NCBI GenBank assembly: GCA_023415495.1
Contig: JAEZKK010000030.1
Span: 1-62,844 of the forward strand
Direction of reading: 5' to 3'
DNA length: 62,844 bases
From: Bacteroidota bacterium
GTDB taxonomy: Bacteria > Bacteroidota > Bacteroidia > Bacteroidales > P3
This document shows, piece after piece, positions 36,116 to 44,582 of the stretch (the first letter of the stretch is position 1; each line of letters opens with the position of its first letter). The notes under the pieces were generated by a model. That model did not search any database and was not told the DNA's origin. It saw nothing but the letters and a program-made list of their open reading frames with translations. A program made the position numbers and the translations under genes.

Positions 36116-37153
36116 ATGATTGATTTTGAAAACGCGAATATTCAAACAGTTTCTGGGCATTGGGTAGGGAATAATAAGGAGGATAGACTAATTCTCTCTG
36201 ATGATTTAATTGGTATTAAGAAAGAGGAATTAGAACAAACACTTCTTCATTATTTCCTATCCAATTTCAAGTCTCAGGAAACTTTTTGTTTTTATCACGA
36301 GAGTGATTTAAAATTCAATGAGGTTTATAATTACATTTCTAATATCTTCCAAAACCCTGAAGAATTATACTCAGAGTCCGTTAATTTAGCTAAGTTCTTG
36401 TTTGAAAAGAGTTCTCATCCAAAAATATCCTCTGGAGAGTTTTATGTGGTTTATTTTAAAGACACTATCTATAAGGGAGAGAAAATGGATATTATCGGAT
36501 TATTTAAATCTGAGAATAAGGATAAGTTTATTAGAACCCAAGGCAAGGAGAGCGGTTTTGGATTTGAATTAGATAGGGGGATAAATATAAATAAGATAGA
36601 TAAGGGCTGTTTGATATATAATACAAATAAGGATGATGGTTATATTTTATCCGTAATAGATAATACAAACAAGTCAGGGGAGGCTATATATTGGATAGAT
36701 GAGTTTTTGCATGTAAAGCCATGCCAAGATGAGTATTATAACACATCTAACCTAATGTCATTATGCAAGAATTTTGTTACAAAGGAGCTCCCTAATCAAT
36801 TCGAGATTACTAAGGCAGACCAAGTTGATTTATTAAATAAGTCAGTTAAGTTCTTTAAAGAAAATGAAAGCTTTTCAATGGATAAGTTTGAAAAGGAGAT
36901 AATTAATAATGAAGAAGTTATTGAGTCTTTTCATAACTACAAGAAGGAATTTCAAGAAGATTATGGAGTAGAGATATCGGATAGCTTTGATATTAACCAG
37001 GGAGCTGTCAAGAAGCAATCAAGGGTATTTCGAAGTGTAATAAAGCTTGACAAAAACTTTCATATCTATGTTCATGGCAATAGAGATAAGATAGAGCAGG
37101 GTATGGACGAGAGAGGTAAATTTTATAAAGTCTATTTTGAAGAGGAATCATAG
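36116..37153 (+). CDS. NA37/YejK-family nucleoid-associated protein
   Basis: A 345-residue cytoplasmic protein resembling the 37-kDa nucleoid-associated family (YejK/NdpA) as seen in Bacteroidota: FYVVYFKDTIYKGEKMDIIGLFKSE in pieces, the central GFELDRGININKIDKGCLIYN region, and the C-terminal KKQSRVFRSVIKLDKNFHIYVHGN. The E. coli relative binds DNA on the spermidine nucleoid. It starts 10 bp after glmM and is probably in the same transcript. The assignment is by pattern, without a search. Confidence 0.75.
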   Translation: MIDFENANIQTVSGHWVGNNKEDRLILSDDLIGIKKEELEQTLLHYFLSNFKSQETFCFYHESDLKFNEVYNYISNIFQNPEELYSESVNLAKFLFEKSSHPKISSGEFYVVYFKDTIYKGEKMDIIGLFKSENKDKFIRTQGKESGFGFELDRGININKIDKGCLIYNTNKDDGYILSVIDNTNKSGEAIYWIDEFLHVKPCQDEYYNTSNLMSLCKNFVTKELPNQFEITKADQVDLLNKSVKFFKENESFSMDKFEKEIINNEEVIESFHNYKKEFQEDYGVEISDSFDINQGAVKKQSRVFRSVIKLDKNFHIYVHGNRDKIEQGMDERGKFYKVYFEEES

Positions 37154-37223
37154 AACATTTCCTATTATATATTGTTTACACTTATAGTTATTTCGTATTG
37201 AATTATTAAAAAACTATACTATT

Positions 37224-37772
37224 ATGAAAACAAAATTATTAGGAGTTTTATTATCTGTAATATTAATTCCAGTAATTATGAGTTCATGTGTTACTAACAA
37301 AAATACAAAATCAATAGATAAAACAACTATTGGAGATTTTGATTTGAACCGTTACTTAGGTTCTTGGTACGAGATAGCTCGTTTCGACCATAAATTTGAA
37401 AGAGGAATGGTAGGGACTAAAGCAGAGTATTCTTTAGAGCCAAACGGAATGATTAAAGTAGTTAATAGCGGTTATAAGGGTGGATTTGATGGGAAATACA
37501 AAGAGTCGATTGGCAAGGCTAAGGGGGCAAATAAGGATAACCCTTCTATGCTAAAGGTGTCTTTCTTCCTTTGGTTTTATGGTGAGTATAATATCCTTGA
37601 ATTGGATAAGGAAAACTATTCTTATGCATTGATAGGCTCAAGTACAAGTAAGTATTTATGGATATTGGCAAGAGAGCCTAAATTGAGCGAAGAGATTAAA
37701 GATAAGCTATTAAAAAGTGCCCAAGAGAGGGGCTATGATACAACCAAACTGATTTGGGTAGAGCATAAATAA
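37224..37772 (+). CDS. Bacterial lipocalin (Blc-like) lipoprotein
   Basis: A 182-residue lipoprotein with the lipobox cysteine in MSSC. The lipocalin signature is RYLGSWYEIARFDHKFERGM (GxW plus Tyr), followed by YSLEPNGMIKVVNSGYKGG, FFLWFYGEYNILELD and the C-terminal YLWILAREPKLSEE. Blc-type lipocalins bind fatty acids or lysophospholipids at the outer membrane. It is a single gene before a convergent neighbour. Confidence 0.93.
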   Translation: MKTKLLGVLLSVILIPVIMSSCVTNKNTKSIDKTTIGDFDLNRYLGSWYEIARFDHKFERGMVGTKAEYSLEPNGMIKVVNSGYKGGFDGKYKESIGKAKGANKDNPSMLKVSFFLWFYGEYNILELDKENYSYALIGSSTSKYLWILAREPKLSEEIKDKLLKSAQERGYDTTKLIWVEHK

Positions 37773-37806
37773 TCTCCTGAGCACTCGATTAAATTTAAGA
37801 TAGAGA

Positions 37807-38310
37807 TTAGTTATTCTTCTTATCTCTCATCTTAGGAGTCTTTTTCTGAGGACTATTAGGTTTGTTTTCTTTCTTAGCCTCATCACTATTGTTTGCAGGT
37901 TGACCTTTTTGTTTTGCTAATTTTTCAAGTCTTTTCCTTTCTTTCTCAGCTTTCTTTTCGGCTTTCTTCCTTTCTTTCTCTAATTTACTTTCAGCAATTT
38001 TTTTCTTCTTCTCAGCTTTCTTTACTGATTTTTCAGCCTCTTTTTGAGCTTTTCTTAATTCTTTTTGAGCTTTTTTGTCAGCCTTATTCATTTGTTGTTG
38101 AGCTTTCATCTCAACTTGTTTAAGGTTTTCTTTAGCAGCCTTTACTTCTTGTTCTGCTTTTGAAATTTCATCAATTTGTTGAGGTTCTACTTTTTTAGTT
38201 GTTTCAGCATTTCTCAATCTTAATTGTTTGTCTTTGACTGGCTCTTGAGCGTTAACATTCATTATCCCCAATCCAAAAAGGATTGCAGACATTAAAATTA
38301 GTTTTTTCAT
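37807..38310 (-). CDS. Exported Lys/Glu-rich single-helix protein
   Basis: A 167-residue protein with a signal peptide (MKKLILMSAILFGLGIMNVNAQ) and then an uninterrupted charged helix of Lys, Glu, Ala and Gln from about 55 to 135 with KKAEKE-type periodicity, ending in a basic low-complexity tail. No known domain. The longer in-frame reading from 38436 adds a second hydrophobic stretch before the signal peptide, so I take the ATG at 38310. It may be a periplasmic spacer or envelope-binding protein; function unknown. Confidence 0.7.
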   Translation of the reverse strand: MKKLILMSAILFGLGIMNVNAQEPVKDKQLRLRNAETTKKVEPQQIDEISKAEQEVKAAKENLKQVEMKAQQQMNKADKKAQKELRKAQKEAEKSVKKAEKKKKIAESKLEKERKKAEKKAEKERKRLEKLAKQKGQPANNSDEAKKENKPNSPQKKTPKMRDKKNN

Positions 38311-38383
38311 GTTTAAAAAATTTATTTGTTTAAGTATAGTATAAAACAAAATTCTTGTCATATTGTTTGTAGTTAGCCTTAAA

Positions 38384-39790
38384 TTAGAAATAAATATCTC
38401 TTTGACCGTGATGAATATTTTCAAGATTCTCGTCAATCTTTTCCTTTAGCTTTTCTTTCTTAACCTCAGAGGATAGCTTCTCAATTAATTTATTACCCTT
38501 ATCCTTAGTTTCCTGTGAACCGAAATCTTCTAAATATTCTTTGAAAGTAAATAAAGCATTAGGCATGCAATACTCTTTAATTAAGCCTGGCTTAGCAAGA
38601 TCCATAAAGTCTTGTCCTACTCTTCCATTTCTATAACATCCAGTACAGAAAGAAGGGATATAACCGTGGTCGGCTAATGAGCCAATTACTTCTTCCAATG
38701 TTCTGTGGTCTCCTGTTGAGAACTGACTCCCTGTATGTTCTTCCTCATGTGCATAAGAGCCTGGATTTGTCTTCGAACCTGCCGATAGCTGACTTACACC
38801 ATATTCTATAAGCTCATTTCTCATATCGTCATTCTCTCTTGTTGAAAGAATTATACCAGTATATGGAAGTGCTAAACGAATAATCGCAACTATTTTCTTG
38901 AAATCATAATCATCAACCTTTGCTGGGATATTCTCTGAATGAGGAGCACCAACAGCATACTCAATTCTTGGAACACTTACAGTATGTGGTCCTACTCCAA
39001 AGGATTCTTCAAGATGTTTTGCATGTTCCATTATTGCTAAGACTTCGAAACGATAGTCAGTTAAGCCAAACAATGCACCAATACCTACATCATCAATCCC
39101 TGCCTCCATAGCTCTATCCATCACCGTCAAACGATTCATATAATCAGCCTTAGGAGTCCCCTCTGGATGAAATTCCTTATATTTAATTGGGTCGTATGTT
39201 TCTTGGAAACAAACATAGGTGCCTATTTTCTCTTTCTTAATCTTTTTGAAATCCTCAACACTCATAGGAGCAAGCTCAACATTGATTCTTCTAATACTGT
39301 CTTTTTGATTAGTACTAAGGGTAGCGTATGTTTTTCTAATAGCCTCAACCATATAATCAATATCGTTTCTCTTGCTCTCTCCGCAAATAAGCAATACCCT
39401 CTTATGTCCCTCATCCAAAAGGCTACGAGTCTCCTCTTGGATTTCATCCATACTAAGCACCTTTCTTTTTATCAGCTTATTATCCTTTCTAAATGAACAA
39501 TAAGTACAGTTATTAATACAAGCATTTCCTGTATAGATAGGAGCAAAAAGAACTAATCTCTTACCGTAAATCTCCTCCTTAACCGTCTTAGCACATTGCA
39601 TTAACTCCATGATTTGGTCATGATTCTCTACTCTTAAAAGCATTGCTACCTCCTCAAGATTCAATCCCTTCATCTTAAGAGCTTTTTTAAGTACCTTATC
39701 TATATCTTCTTTCTTAGGCTCTTCTCCCTCAATCATTGAGTAGAGTTTATCCCTATCTATGAAATTCTTGTGTCTTAATTCTGTTTTCAT
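38384..39790 (-). CDS. hydG: [FeFe]-hydrogenase H-cluster maturase HydG
   Basis: A 468-residue radical SAM enzyme. The SAM cluster motif CxxxCxxC is C91-C95-C98 (CINNCTYCSF). The C-terminal auxiliary cluster CX2CX22C is C382, C385 and C408. HydG splits tyrosine to give CO and cyanide for the active-site iron of [FeFe]-hydrogenase. Length and both cysteine sets fit HydG rather than ThiH. It overlaps its upstream gene by 4 bp (ATGA). No hydA, hydE or hydF is present in the window. Confidence 0.95.
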   Translation of the reverse strand: MKTELRHKNFIDRDKLYSMIEGEEPKKEDIDKVLKKALKMKGLNLEEVAMLLRVENHDQIMELMQCAKTVKEEIYGKRLVLFAPIYTGNACINNCTYCSFRKDNKLIKRKVLSMDEIQEETRSLLDEGHKRVLLICGESKRNDIDYMVEAIRKTYATLSTNQKDSIRRINVELAPMSVEDFKKIKKEKIGTYVCFQETYDPIKYKEFHPEGTPKADYMNRLTVMDRAMEAGIDDVGIGALFGLTDYRFEVLAIMEHAKHLEESFGVGPHTVSVPRIEYAVGAPHSENIPAKVDDYDFKKIVAIIRLALPYTGIILSTRENDDMRNELIEYGVSQLSAGSKTNPGSYAHEEEHTGSQFSTGDHRTLEEVIGSLADHGYIPSFCTGCYRNGRVGQDFMDLAKPGLIKEYCMPNALFTFKEYLEDFGSQETKDKGNKLIEKLSSEVKKEKLKEKIDENLENIHHGQRDIYF

Positions 39791-40041
39791 TTTTCTATAT
39801 GTTTTGATAAAATTGTTTTCACTTCCACTTCTTTAATCCTACCCAAATTGCCAGTTAGAGCGTTGATATTATTGGTAGAGGTTTCGATAATGATAGAAAT
39901 AATATTGATATGTCTATCAGCTAATGGAAGCCCATAGCGAGCTAATATAAAATCGGAGTATTCTGATAATAGTCGGTTTACCTCCGCTACGGAAGTCTTA
40001 TCATAAACAAGAATAGAAATTGTTCCAATTCTCTTTTCCAT
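39787..40041 (-). CDS. TM1266-family iron-only hydrogenase system regulator
   Basis: An 84-residue protein with an ACT/ferredoxin-like beta-alpha-beta pattern: RIGTISILVYDKTSVAEVNRLLSEYSDFILARYGLPL in pieces, then INIISIIIETSTNNINALTGNLGRIKEVEVKTIL. Proteins of this type are encoded next to hydrogenase maturation genes and named putative regulators; the mechanism is unproved. It is coupled to hydG through an ATGA overlap and comes first in the operon. A -7 box TAATTTTG (minus, 40143-40150) lies about 100 bp upstream. Confidence 0.88.
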   Translation of the reverse strand: MEKRIGTISILVYDKTSVAEVNRLLSEYSDFILARYGLPLADRHINIISIIIETSTNNINALTGNLGRIKEVEVKTILSKHIEK

Positions 40042-40142
40042 TAGGTTTCTCTCTTTTGGATTAGATTAATATAAAATTATAGGAGAACTAAACAGCTTTG
40101 AATTTGAAATAAATCTTATTCTCAGGTGATTAATTCTAAGTG

Positions 40143-40150
40143 CAAAATTA
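40143..40150 (-). promoter_or_regulatory. Putative -7 box of the hydG operon
   Basis: TAATTTTG on the minus strand, 102 bp upstream of the ATG at 40041. It implies a leader of about 95 nt. Confidence 0.5.
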
Positions 40151-40169
40151 CAAAATAAACTCTAACAAA

Positions 40170-40652
40170 TTACATTTTAATTAGAATATCTATTAAAATA
40201 TTCTCTAACTTGCTTTGGTCAATACTATTAAGATAGTTGCTAAGAGCTTGTTTTGTATTAGTTTCATCTCCCTTAAGGCTAAGAATATTCATTATTTCTT
40301 TTATCTCAACAGCCGAAAGATTTGAGTTAAGAGAATTTGTTATTAAATCTTTAGAGTTTGAGTTTGATAGGTCTAAATTAGCATTATAAGACTCAAGGAT
40401 AAACATTAACTGATTAAAAGCAGATAAGCTTAATTCCTTTTCTATCTCATTTACAATATCCTTGAATTTAATATAATTCTCATCCTTAGGGAAATTACCC
40501 TCAATAAACCTCTTAGCCCCAATCACCCATTTGATATACTTATTCCTATCGCTAAACGAAAAGCTCGCATAAAGCCCCCCACCGTTATCAGGATAAATCC
40601 CCTTTTGGATACTATAACCCTGTTTAATAATCTCATTTAATAACTCTTTCAT
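40170..40652 (-). CDS. Small protein of unknown function
   Basis: A 160-residue cytoplasmic protein, probably mostly helical. The first part (YPDNGGGLYASFSFSDRNKYIKWVIGAKRFIEGNFPKDENYIKF in pieces) has a W...FIExNFPxDxxYxxF pattern that I associate loosely with the N-terminal parts of some abortive-infection-type proteins. The rest is Asn/Ser/Leu-rich helix without motifs. The start at 40652 is chosen because a -7 box (40688-40695) lies between it and an in-frame upstream ATG at 40709. Next to the hydG operon but separately transcribed. Confidence 0.6.
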   Translation of the reverse strand: MKELLNEIIKQGYSIQKGIYPDNGGGLYASFSFSDRNKYIKWVIGAKRFIEGNFPKDENYIKFKDIVNEIEKELSLSAFNQLMFILESYNANLDLSNSNSKDLITNSLNSNLSAVEIKEIMNILSLKGDETNTKQALSNYLNSIDQSKLENILIDILIKM

Positions 40653-40687
40653 CTCAATAATGGTATTAATAATTAAAATGCACGATG

Positions 40688-40695
40688 CAAAGATA
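40688..40695 (-). promoter_or_regulatory. -7 box of the small unknown gene
   Basis: TATCTTTG on the minus strand, 35 bp before the ATG at 40652. Confidence 0.65.
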
Positions 40696-40836
40696 TTGAA
40701 TAAAACCACACAAAACTAAGACTAATGCAAAAAAAATCATAATCCCAATCCCTCAAAAATATAGGGCAATGCAATTAAACATCTCTTCCCCCCATTTACT
40801 GATTTAACCTTATAATTAGTAAATAAATCCCAGAAT

Positions 40837-40974
40837 GTGGTTGAATTATATATAGGGAGAGAAGCACAAGGCACAGTAACAGCAACAGAGGAACTTGCAT
40901 AAAGAATTGGAATTAAAGCTGATAATATAGAGCAAATTAGTTGGTTTGAGGAAGATCCTGATAATCCATTCTAA
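40837..40974 (+). pseudogene. Possible decayed gene fragment
   Basis: Read in one frame, the stretch has coding character: GREAQGTVTATEELA, an in-frame TAA at 40900-40902, then RIGIKADNIEQISWFEEDPD and NPF before a TAA at 40972. A single A-to-T change in a lysine codon would explain the interruption. No family is recognised. The rest of the 0.7-kb gap around it shows no intact gene. Confidence 0.3.
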
Positions 40975-41133
40975 AATATTGCAAAATAGGTTAATTAGGT
41001 TAATCAGATTTCCGAAAGTTTTTTATTTTTTATTTTTTCAAATACTTTACATTTCTTGATTAACTTGATTAACTTCTATCTTTATTTCAACCTTTATCTC
41101 TTTGAGAATAAATCCTATAAAATTCAAATTATA

Positions 41134-41188
41134 TCCCACTTATTTTGATTTAAGTCCCACTTATTTTGATTTAAGTCCCACTTATTTT
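41134..41188. repeat. 21-bp-pitch array, three copies of TCCCACTTATTTT
   Basis: Copies start at 41134, 41155 and 41176. The first two full units are identical over 21 bp and carry the inverted arms ACTTA and TAAGT; the third diverges after TTTT. Confidence 0.8.
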
Positions 41189-41386
41189 AAATCTTTATTT
41201 TTCTTTAAAATCTCTCTTAATATACATATATACAAACTAATACAAGTTTTTGGACGAAAAAAGTAAAAAAAAGTGTATATGTCAATAAAATTTTGTATCA
41301 TTGTAAAGGATTAATTAAACAGAAAAATTAATTTATTTATTAACCAGAAACCTCGCGATAGTATTTAAGGTTAATTACATAAAGCT

Positions 41387-41812
41387 ATGTTAATTAGATA
41401 TACACACTCTAAGAGACAGATTTCTACAGGATTTAACCCCGGGGAAAAAGTTCTATGTACCCTGGTAAGAGGGGGTATGATTTCAGAAGAAGTTCTTTGC
41501 GACAGAATTGCTTCAAGAACCTCACTTGCATACTCAGATGTGCTTAGTGCAATTGCTGCTCTTCAGGAGGAGATAGTTGATGCTACTACTATGGGTATAA
41601 CAATTAATTTATCTCATATTGGGAACTTTACTCCGTATCTAAATGTTAAGGCTGTGGATACAGAGGAGGAGGCAAATTATGAAAGCATTAAAAAGCTAAA
41701 GGTAGTCTTCAAGCTTAACAAAAGATTTACAAACAAAATGAAATCTGTTAGTTACGAATACGTAAACCCTGTACCAAAGGGATTTATTGACCCAAATGCT
41801 ACTACTCCGTAA
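41387..41812 (+). CDS. HU-like DNA-binding protein (Bacteroidota type)
   Basis: A 141-residue protein related to the HU/IHF fold as found in Bacteroidota: helical N-terminal part (GMISEEVLCDRIASRTSLAYSDVLSAIAAL in pieces), then beta segments ITINLSHIGNFTPYLNVKAVDT and KKLKVVFKLNKRF, ending in a Pro/Asn-rich tail. Such proteins bend or coat DNA. It has its own AT-rich upstream region and a clear terminator, so it is a single-gene unit. Confidence 0.82.
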   Translation: MLIRYTHSKRQISTGFNPGEKVLCTLVRGGMISEEVLCDRIASRTSLAYSDVLSAIAALQEEIVDATTMGITINLSHIGNFTPYLNVKAVDTEEEANYESIKKLKVVFKLNKRFTNKMKSVSYEYVNPVPKGFIDPNATTP

Positions 41813-41854
41813 TTTTTAATTTTTAATTTTTAAATTGGGGGGAAAACTTCACTT

Positions 41855-41888
41855 GGGAGTCGGATTCGTTCGGCTCCCTTTTTTTTTG
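41855..41888 (+). terminator. Terminator of the HU-like gene
   Basis: GGGAGTCGGA pairs imperfectly with TTCGGCTCCC, followed by a run of ten or more T. Confidence 0.8.
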
Positions 41889-41896
41889 TCGCTTGT

Positions 41897-42068
41897 CGTC
41901 ATTGCGAGGACGTAGGACGAAGCTTATCGGTTTACCGCTTGCGTTAGCAAGAATCCAGAATAATTATCTGAATCAGGATTTACAGGATTATGGGATTTAC
42001 ATGATTTACTGGATTCTTGCTAACGCAAGCGGTAAACCGATAAGCTTCACCTTCGGTTCGCAATGACG
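41897..42068. repeat. MITE/REP-like element, copy 2, with 40-bp perfect inverted repeat
   Basis: The arms 41919-41958 and 42009-42048 are perfect 40-bp inverted repeats. They are extended outward by the imperfect CGTCATTGCGAGGACGTAGG and GGTTCGCAATGACG ends shared with the 12.4-kb copy. The 50-bp core contains TCTGAATCAGGATTTACAGG as in copy 1. It lacks coding capacity. Confidence 0.85.
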
Positions 42069-42136
42069 TGAGACGTATGATAATTGGCTTGCAATGACAC
42101 AAGGCGTTTGATAATCGGCTCGCAATGAGGCAAAGT
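42061..42136. repeat. 31-bp direct repeat trailing the MITE-like element
   Basis: Units beginning CAATGACG, CAATGACA and CAATGAGG start at 42061, 42092 and 42123, 31 bp apart. Each of the first two contains a GATAAT-GGCT-G segment. Confidence 0.65.
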
Positions 42137-42204
42137 GTGGGGTTAAGGGGTGTGTGGGGAAATAGTAGTTTTTAGAAAAACATTCATTATTTCAAATTAA
42201 TTAT

Positions 42205-42212
42205 TATCTTTG
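42205..42212 (+). promoter_or_regulatory. -7 box of the barrel-protein gene
   Basis: TATCTTTG 76 bp before the ATG at 42288. Confidence 0.6.
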
Positions 42213-42287
42213 TACTCTTGAAAAAAGTAGCTTGGAATAAATCTTAGTAAGATGCTTAAATAATTATAAACTTAATACTTAAATTAA

Positions 42288-43004
42288 ATGAAAAAACTTT
42301 TACTTCTTTTCTTGGGTTTTGCTTTGGTTCAAAATCTTAATGCTCAACATTATAGTGCTAATACCTTCTTTGTAGGACCAAGCATTTCGGGTGGTTTTGC
42401 TAATAATAATATTAAGGGGTGGGATGATGGTATTTTTAATGTTACTCCGTATTATTCTGTTGGTGCTTTTGTGGGCTATTCTTTTACTGATGTTTTAGGT
42501 TTGCAGATTGAGGGCTTTTATTCTAATGGAGAGGGTAATGTTACAAGTACTGAGTCAATAAGGATTCCAGCTACTTTGAATTTCCAATTTGCCTCTCATC
42601 AGCATCTTGGTGTTGGTCTTTTGTATCGTCATGCTTTGAAAAACTCTACTCAATTGGAAGGGGGAATGATTAATTATGTTTTCCAAGATATTAATACAAA
42701 TGGGCTTTACGCAATTTTGGAGTTCTCTACATTGACTAATGTTCTTGAGTCTGCCGGCTATAATAGGGTTATTGTAACTGATGTTCTTACTAAGACAAGG
42801 CTATTTTTAAGAGGTGGCATTGCAATTACTCCTTTCACTTTTACTCTTGTACCTGAAGAAGGTGTTCAGATTACTGATCAGCCAGTAGGTGAGTTTAAGT
42901 TTAATCCATTCTTTTTTGAAATGGGGATTAGATATGATTTAATTAGTTTATTTTCTGATAATTCTCCTAAAAAATCAAAGAGTAAGACTCGTAGACGAAG
43001 ATAA
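42288..43004 (+). CDS. Small outer-membrane beta-barrel protein
   Basis: A 238-residue protein with a signal peptide (FALVQNLNAQ) and alternating aromatic/glycine strands (YYSVGAFVGYSFTDVLGLQIEGFYSNGEG in pieces, LRGGIAITPFTFTLVPEE, FFFEMGIRYDLISLF), typical of PorT/OmpW-like barrels. The end is a basic tail of Lys/Arg. The exact family is not recognised. The epimerase gene follows after 12 bp. Confidence 0.7.
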   Translation: MKKLLLLFLGFALVQNLNAQHYSANTFFVGPSISGGFANNNIKGWDDGIFNVTPYYSVGAFVGYSFTDVLGLQIEGFYSNGEGNVTSTESIRIPATLNFQFASHQHLGVGLLYRHALKNSTQLEGGMINYVFQDINTNGLYAILEFSTLTNVLESAGYNRVIVTDVLTKTRLFLRGGIAITPFTFTLVPEEGVQITDQPVGEFKFNPFFFEMGIRYDLISLFSDNSPKKSKSKTRRRR

Positions 43005-43016
43005 ATATATTATTAA

Positions 43017-43877
43017 ATGAAAAGAATACTACTTACTGGGGCTACGGGTTATATTGGCTCTCATCTTTGCGAGAAATTAGCAAGTATGGGTTATGAGGTT
43101 ATGGCTGTTATTAGAAGTGCCTCAAATATCAAACTGATAAAGCACCTTGTACCAACTATTAAAATTGTAAATATAGATTATGAGGGTTGGTTAATGAGGG
43201 CATCTGATTTTAATCCCGATATTATTCTTCATTCTGCTTGGAATGGGGTGGAGGCTAAGGATAGGGATAATGTTGAGATTCAGCAAAAGAATATTGATTT
43301 TATGAAAAACCTCTTTTCTATTATGAATTTAACCAATGTGAGAAGGTTTATCTCTCTTGGTTCTCAAGCTGAGTATGGATACTTAGATAGGGTTGTTAAG
43401 GAGGATGAGGAACTGAAGCCTAATAATGAATATGCTAAGACCAAAATAAAGGCAATGGATATGCTTAAGGAATATTGCCAAAAGAATAAGATTGATTGGT
43501 ATTGGTTAAGAGTATTTGCCGTTAAGGGAGGAAATCAAAAGGGCAATTGGCTATTACCTCTTTTTGAGCAAGCTCTTGATAATCCAGAGGTAAATAGTTT
43601 TGAGTTTGGCTCTTGTGAGCAGAGATATGCTTATTTGGATATTGACTTAGCAATAGAATATATTATTAAAGTAATTGATTCAAAGGGAGTAGAGAGTGGA
43701 GTGTATAATCTATCTGCCTCTTGTGCAAGACCTTTAAAGGATATGCTAATTGAGTTAAGGGATAAGAAGAGAGTGGATTTTGAATTAATATTCAATAAGG
43801 AAAAGGATAGGGATTTGCAAAGCACGTGGATAGAAGGCGATATGACTAAGTTCTTTAAGGCTTTTGGGAAAGATTAA
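43017..43877 (+). CDS. NAD-dependent epimerase/dehydratase-family protein
   Basis: A 286-residue extended SDR with the Rossmann motif GATGYIGSHL near residue 7, a central SLGSQAEYGYL, and YAKTK with the catalytic Tyr-Lys pair. Members convert nucleotide sugars. It is somewhat short for the family (usually 300-340) because of a compact C-terminal substrate domain. Context with a glycosyltransferase and heptose genes downstream suggests surface polysaccharide or LPS synthesis. It ends just before the DUF4199 promoter. Confidence 0.85.
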   Translation: MKRILLTGATGYIGSHLCEKLASMGYEVMAVIRSASNIKLIKHLVPTIKIVNIDYEGWLMRASDFNPDIILHSAWNGVEAKDRDNVEIQQKNIDFMKNLFSIMNLTNVRRFISLGSQAEYGYLDRVVKEDEELKPNNEYAKTKIKAMDMLKEYCQKNKIDWYWLRVFAVKGGNQKGNWLLPLFEQALDNPEVNSFEFGSCEQRYAYLDIDLAIEYIIKVIDSKGVESGVYNLSASCARPLKDMLIELRDKKRVDFELIFNKEKDRDLQSTWIEGDMTKFFKAFGKD

Positions 43878-43910
43878 CCCTTGTTTTTATAATAATTCCC
43901 ATATTAATCT

Positions 43911-43918
43911 TATATTTG
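43911..43918 (+). promoter_or_regulatory. -7 box of the DUF4199-glycosyltransferase operon
   Basis: TATATTTG 27 bp before the ATG at 43945. Confidence 0.6.
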
Positions 43919-43944
43919 CAGATTAAATCGAAACGTGAAAACTT

Positions 43945-44574
43945 ATGAAGAACAAGAATATCTGGGTATATGGATTTAATTGGGGCTCAATTATTGGGGG
44001 CTTATTATTAATGCTTAACGTGCTGGGATTCTTTCTTGGCTTTATGGATAGTTTTTTATGGGGGCTATTAACCTCCCTTGTGTTTATCTTTGGTATGGTG
44101 TGGACTATAACCAATTACAAGAAAAACATTATAAAGACAGATATGAAATTCTCAAGGTTATTTCTCTTGGGAATGATTTCAGCCTTTATTATTTCCTTTT
44201 TCCACATGCTTTATATGATGATTTTTGTCTATAAGCTTAATCCAACCTATTTCGATGATTTTCTTGTATTGTATCAAGATATACTTAATAGTATGAAATT
44301 TGATTTAGTGCTTGAGGACGAACCTGATATGGTTAGGGCTATTGAAAGAGCATTAATCCCTTCGTTTTTCATTGCAAACTTTATAGGCAATCTCTTCTAT
44401 GTGTTGTTGATAAGCATATTAATATCATTCCAAAAACAAGTAATCCCAACTCCAAATCCTAATCAAAACTATACTCCATATCAAAATACAGAGATTAAAG
44501 AGCAAGAAGATTTAGAAGAGGAGGAAGAAGAAGAAGATGAAGAAGATGAGAGTGAAGAAGAAGATAAAAAATAA
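43945..44574 (+). CDS. DUF4199-type membrane protein, paralogue 1
   Basis: A 209-residue protein with four predicted membrane helices (about 10-32, 34-55, 68-95, 135-160) and the FNWGSIIGG start common in DUF4199 proteins. The last 25 residues are almost entirely Glu and Asp, an unusual acidic tail. Function unknown. DUF4199 genes frequently precede a family 2 glycosyltransferase in Bacteroidota, as here. Confidence 0.78.
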   Translation: MKNKNIWVYGFNWGSIIGGLLLMLNVLGFFLGFMDSFLWGLLTSLVFIFGMVWTITNYKKNIIKTDMKFSRLFLLGMISAFIISFFHMLYMMIFVYKLNPTYFDDFLVLYQDILNSMKFDLVLEDEPDMVRAIERALIPSFFIANFIGNLFYVLLISILISFQKQVIPTPNPNQNYTPYQNTEIKEQEDLEEEEEEEDEEDESEEEDKK

Positions 44575-44582
44575 TTAGACTT

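Noticed and set aside
37893..38123. Plus-strand 76-codon frame rich in Leu, Phe and Ser
   Set aside because: It is the antisense of the Lys/Glu-rich exported protein; AAG/GAA codons reversed give CTT/TTC.
38384..39790. ThiH (thiamine tyrosine lyase) as an alternative for the radical SAM enzyme
   Set aside because: The C-terminal CX2CX22C cluster, the length and the coupled TM1266-type gene all indicate HydG.
40738..40880. Minus-strand frame with a BspA/leucine-rich-repeat-like look (VPCASLPI, then a frame change)
   Set aside because: It is mostly the antisense of the more protein-like plus-strand remnant. Ser/Leu/Ile richness is typical of antisense reading, and it needs a frameshift.
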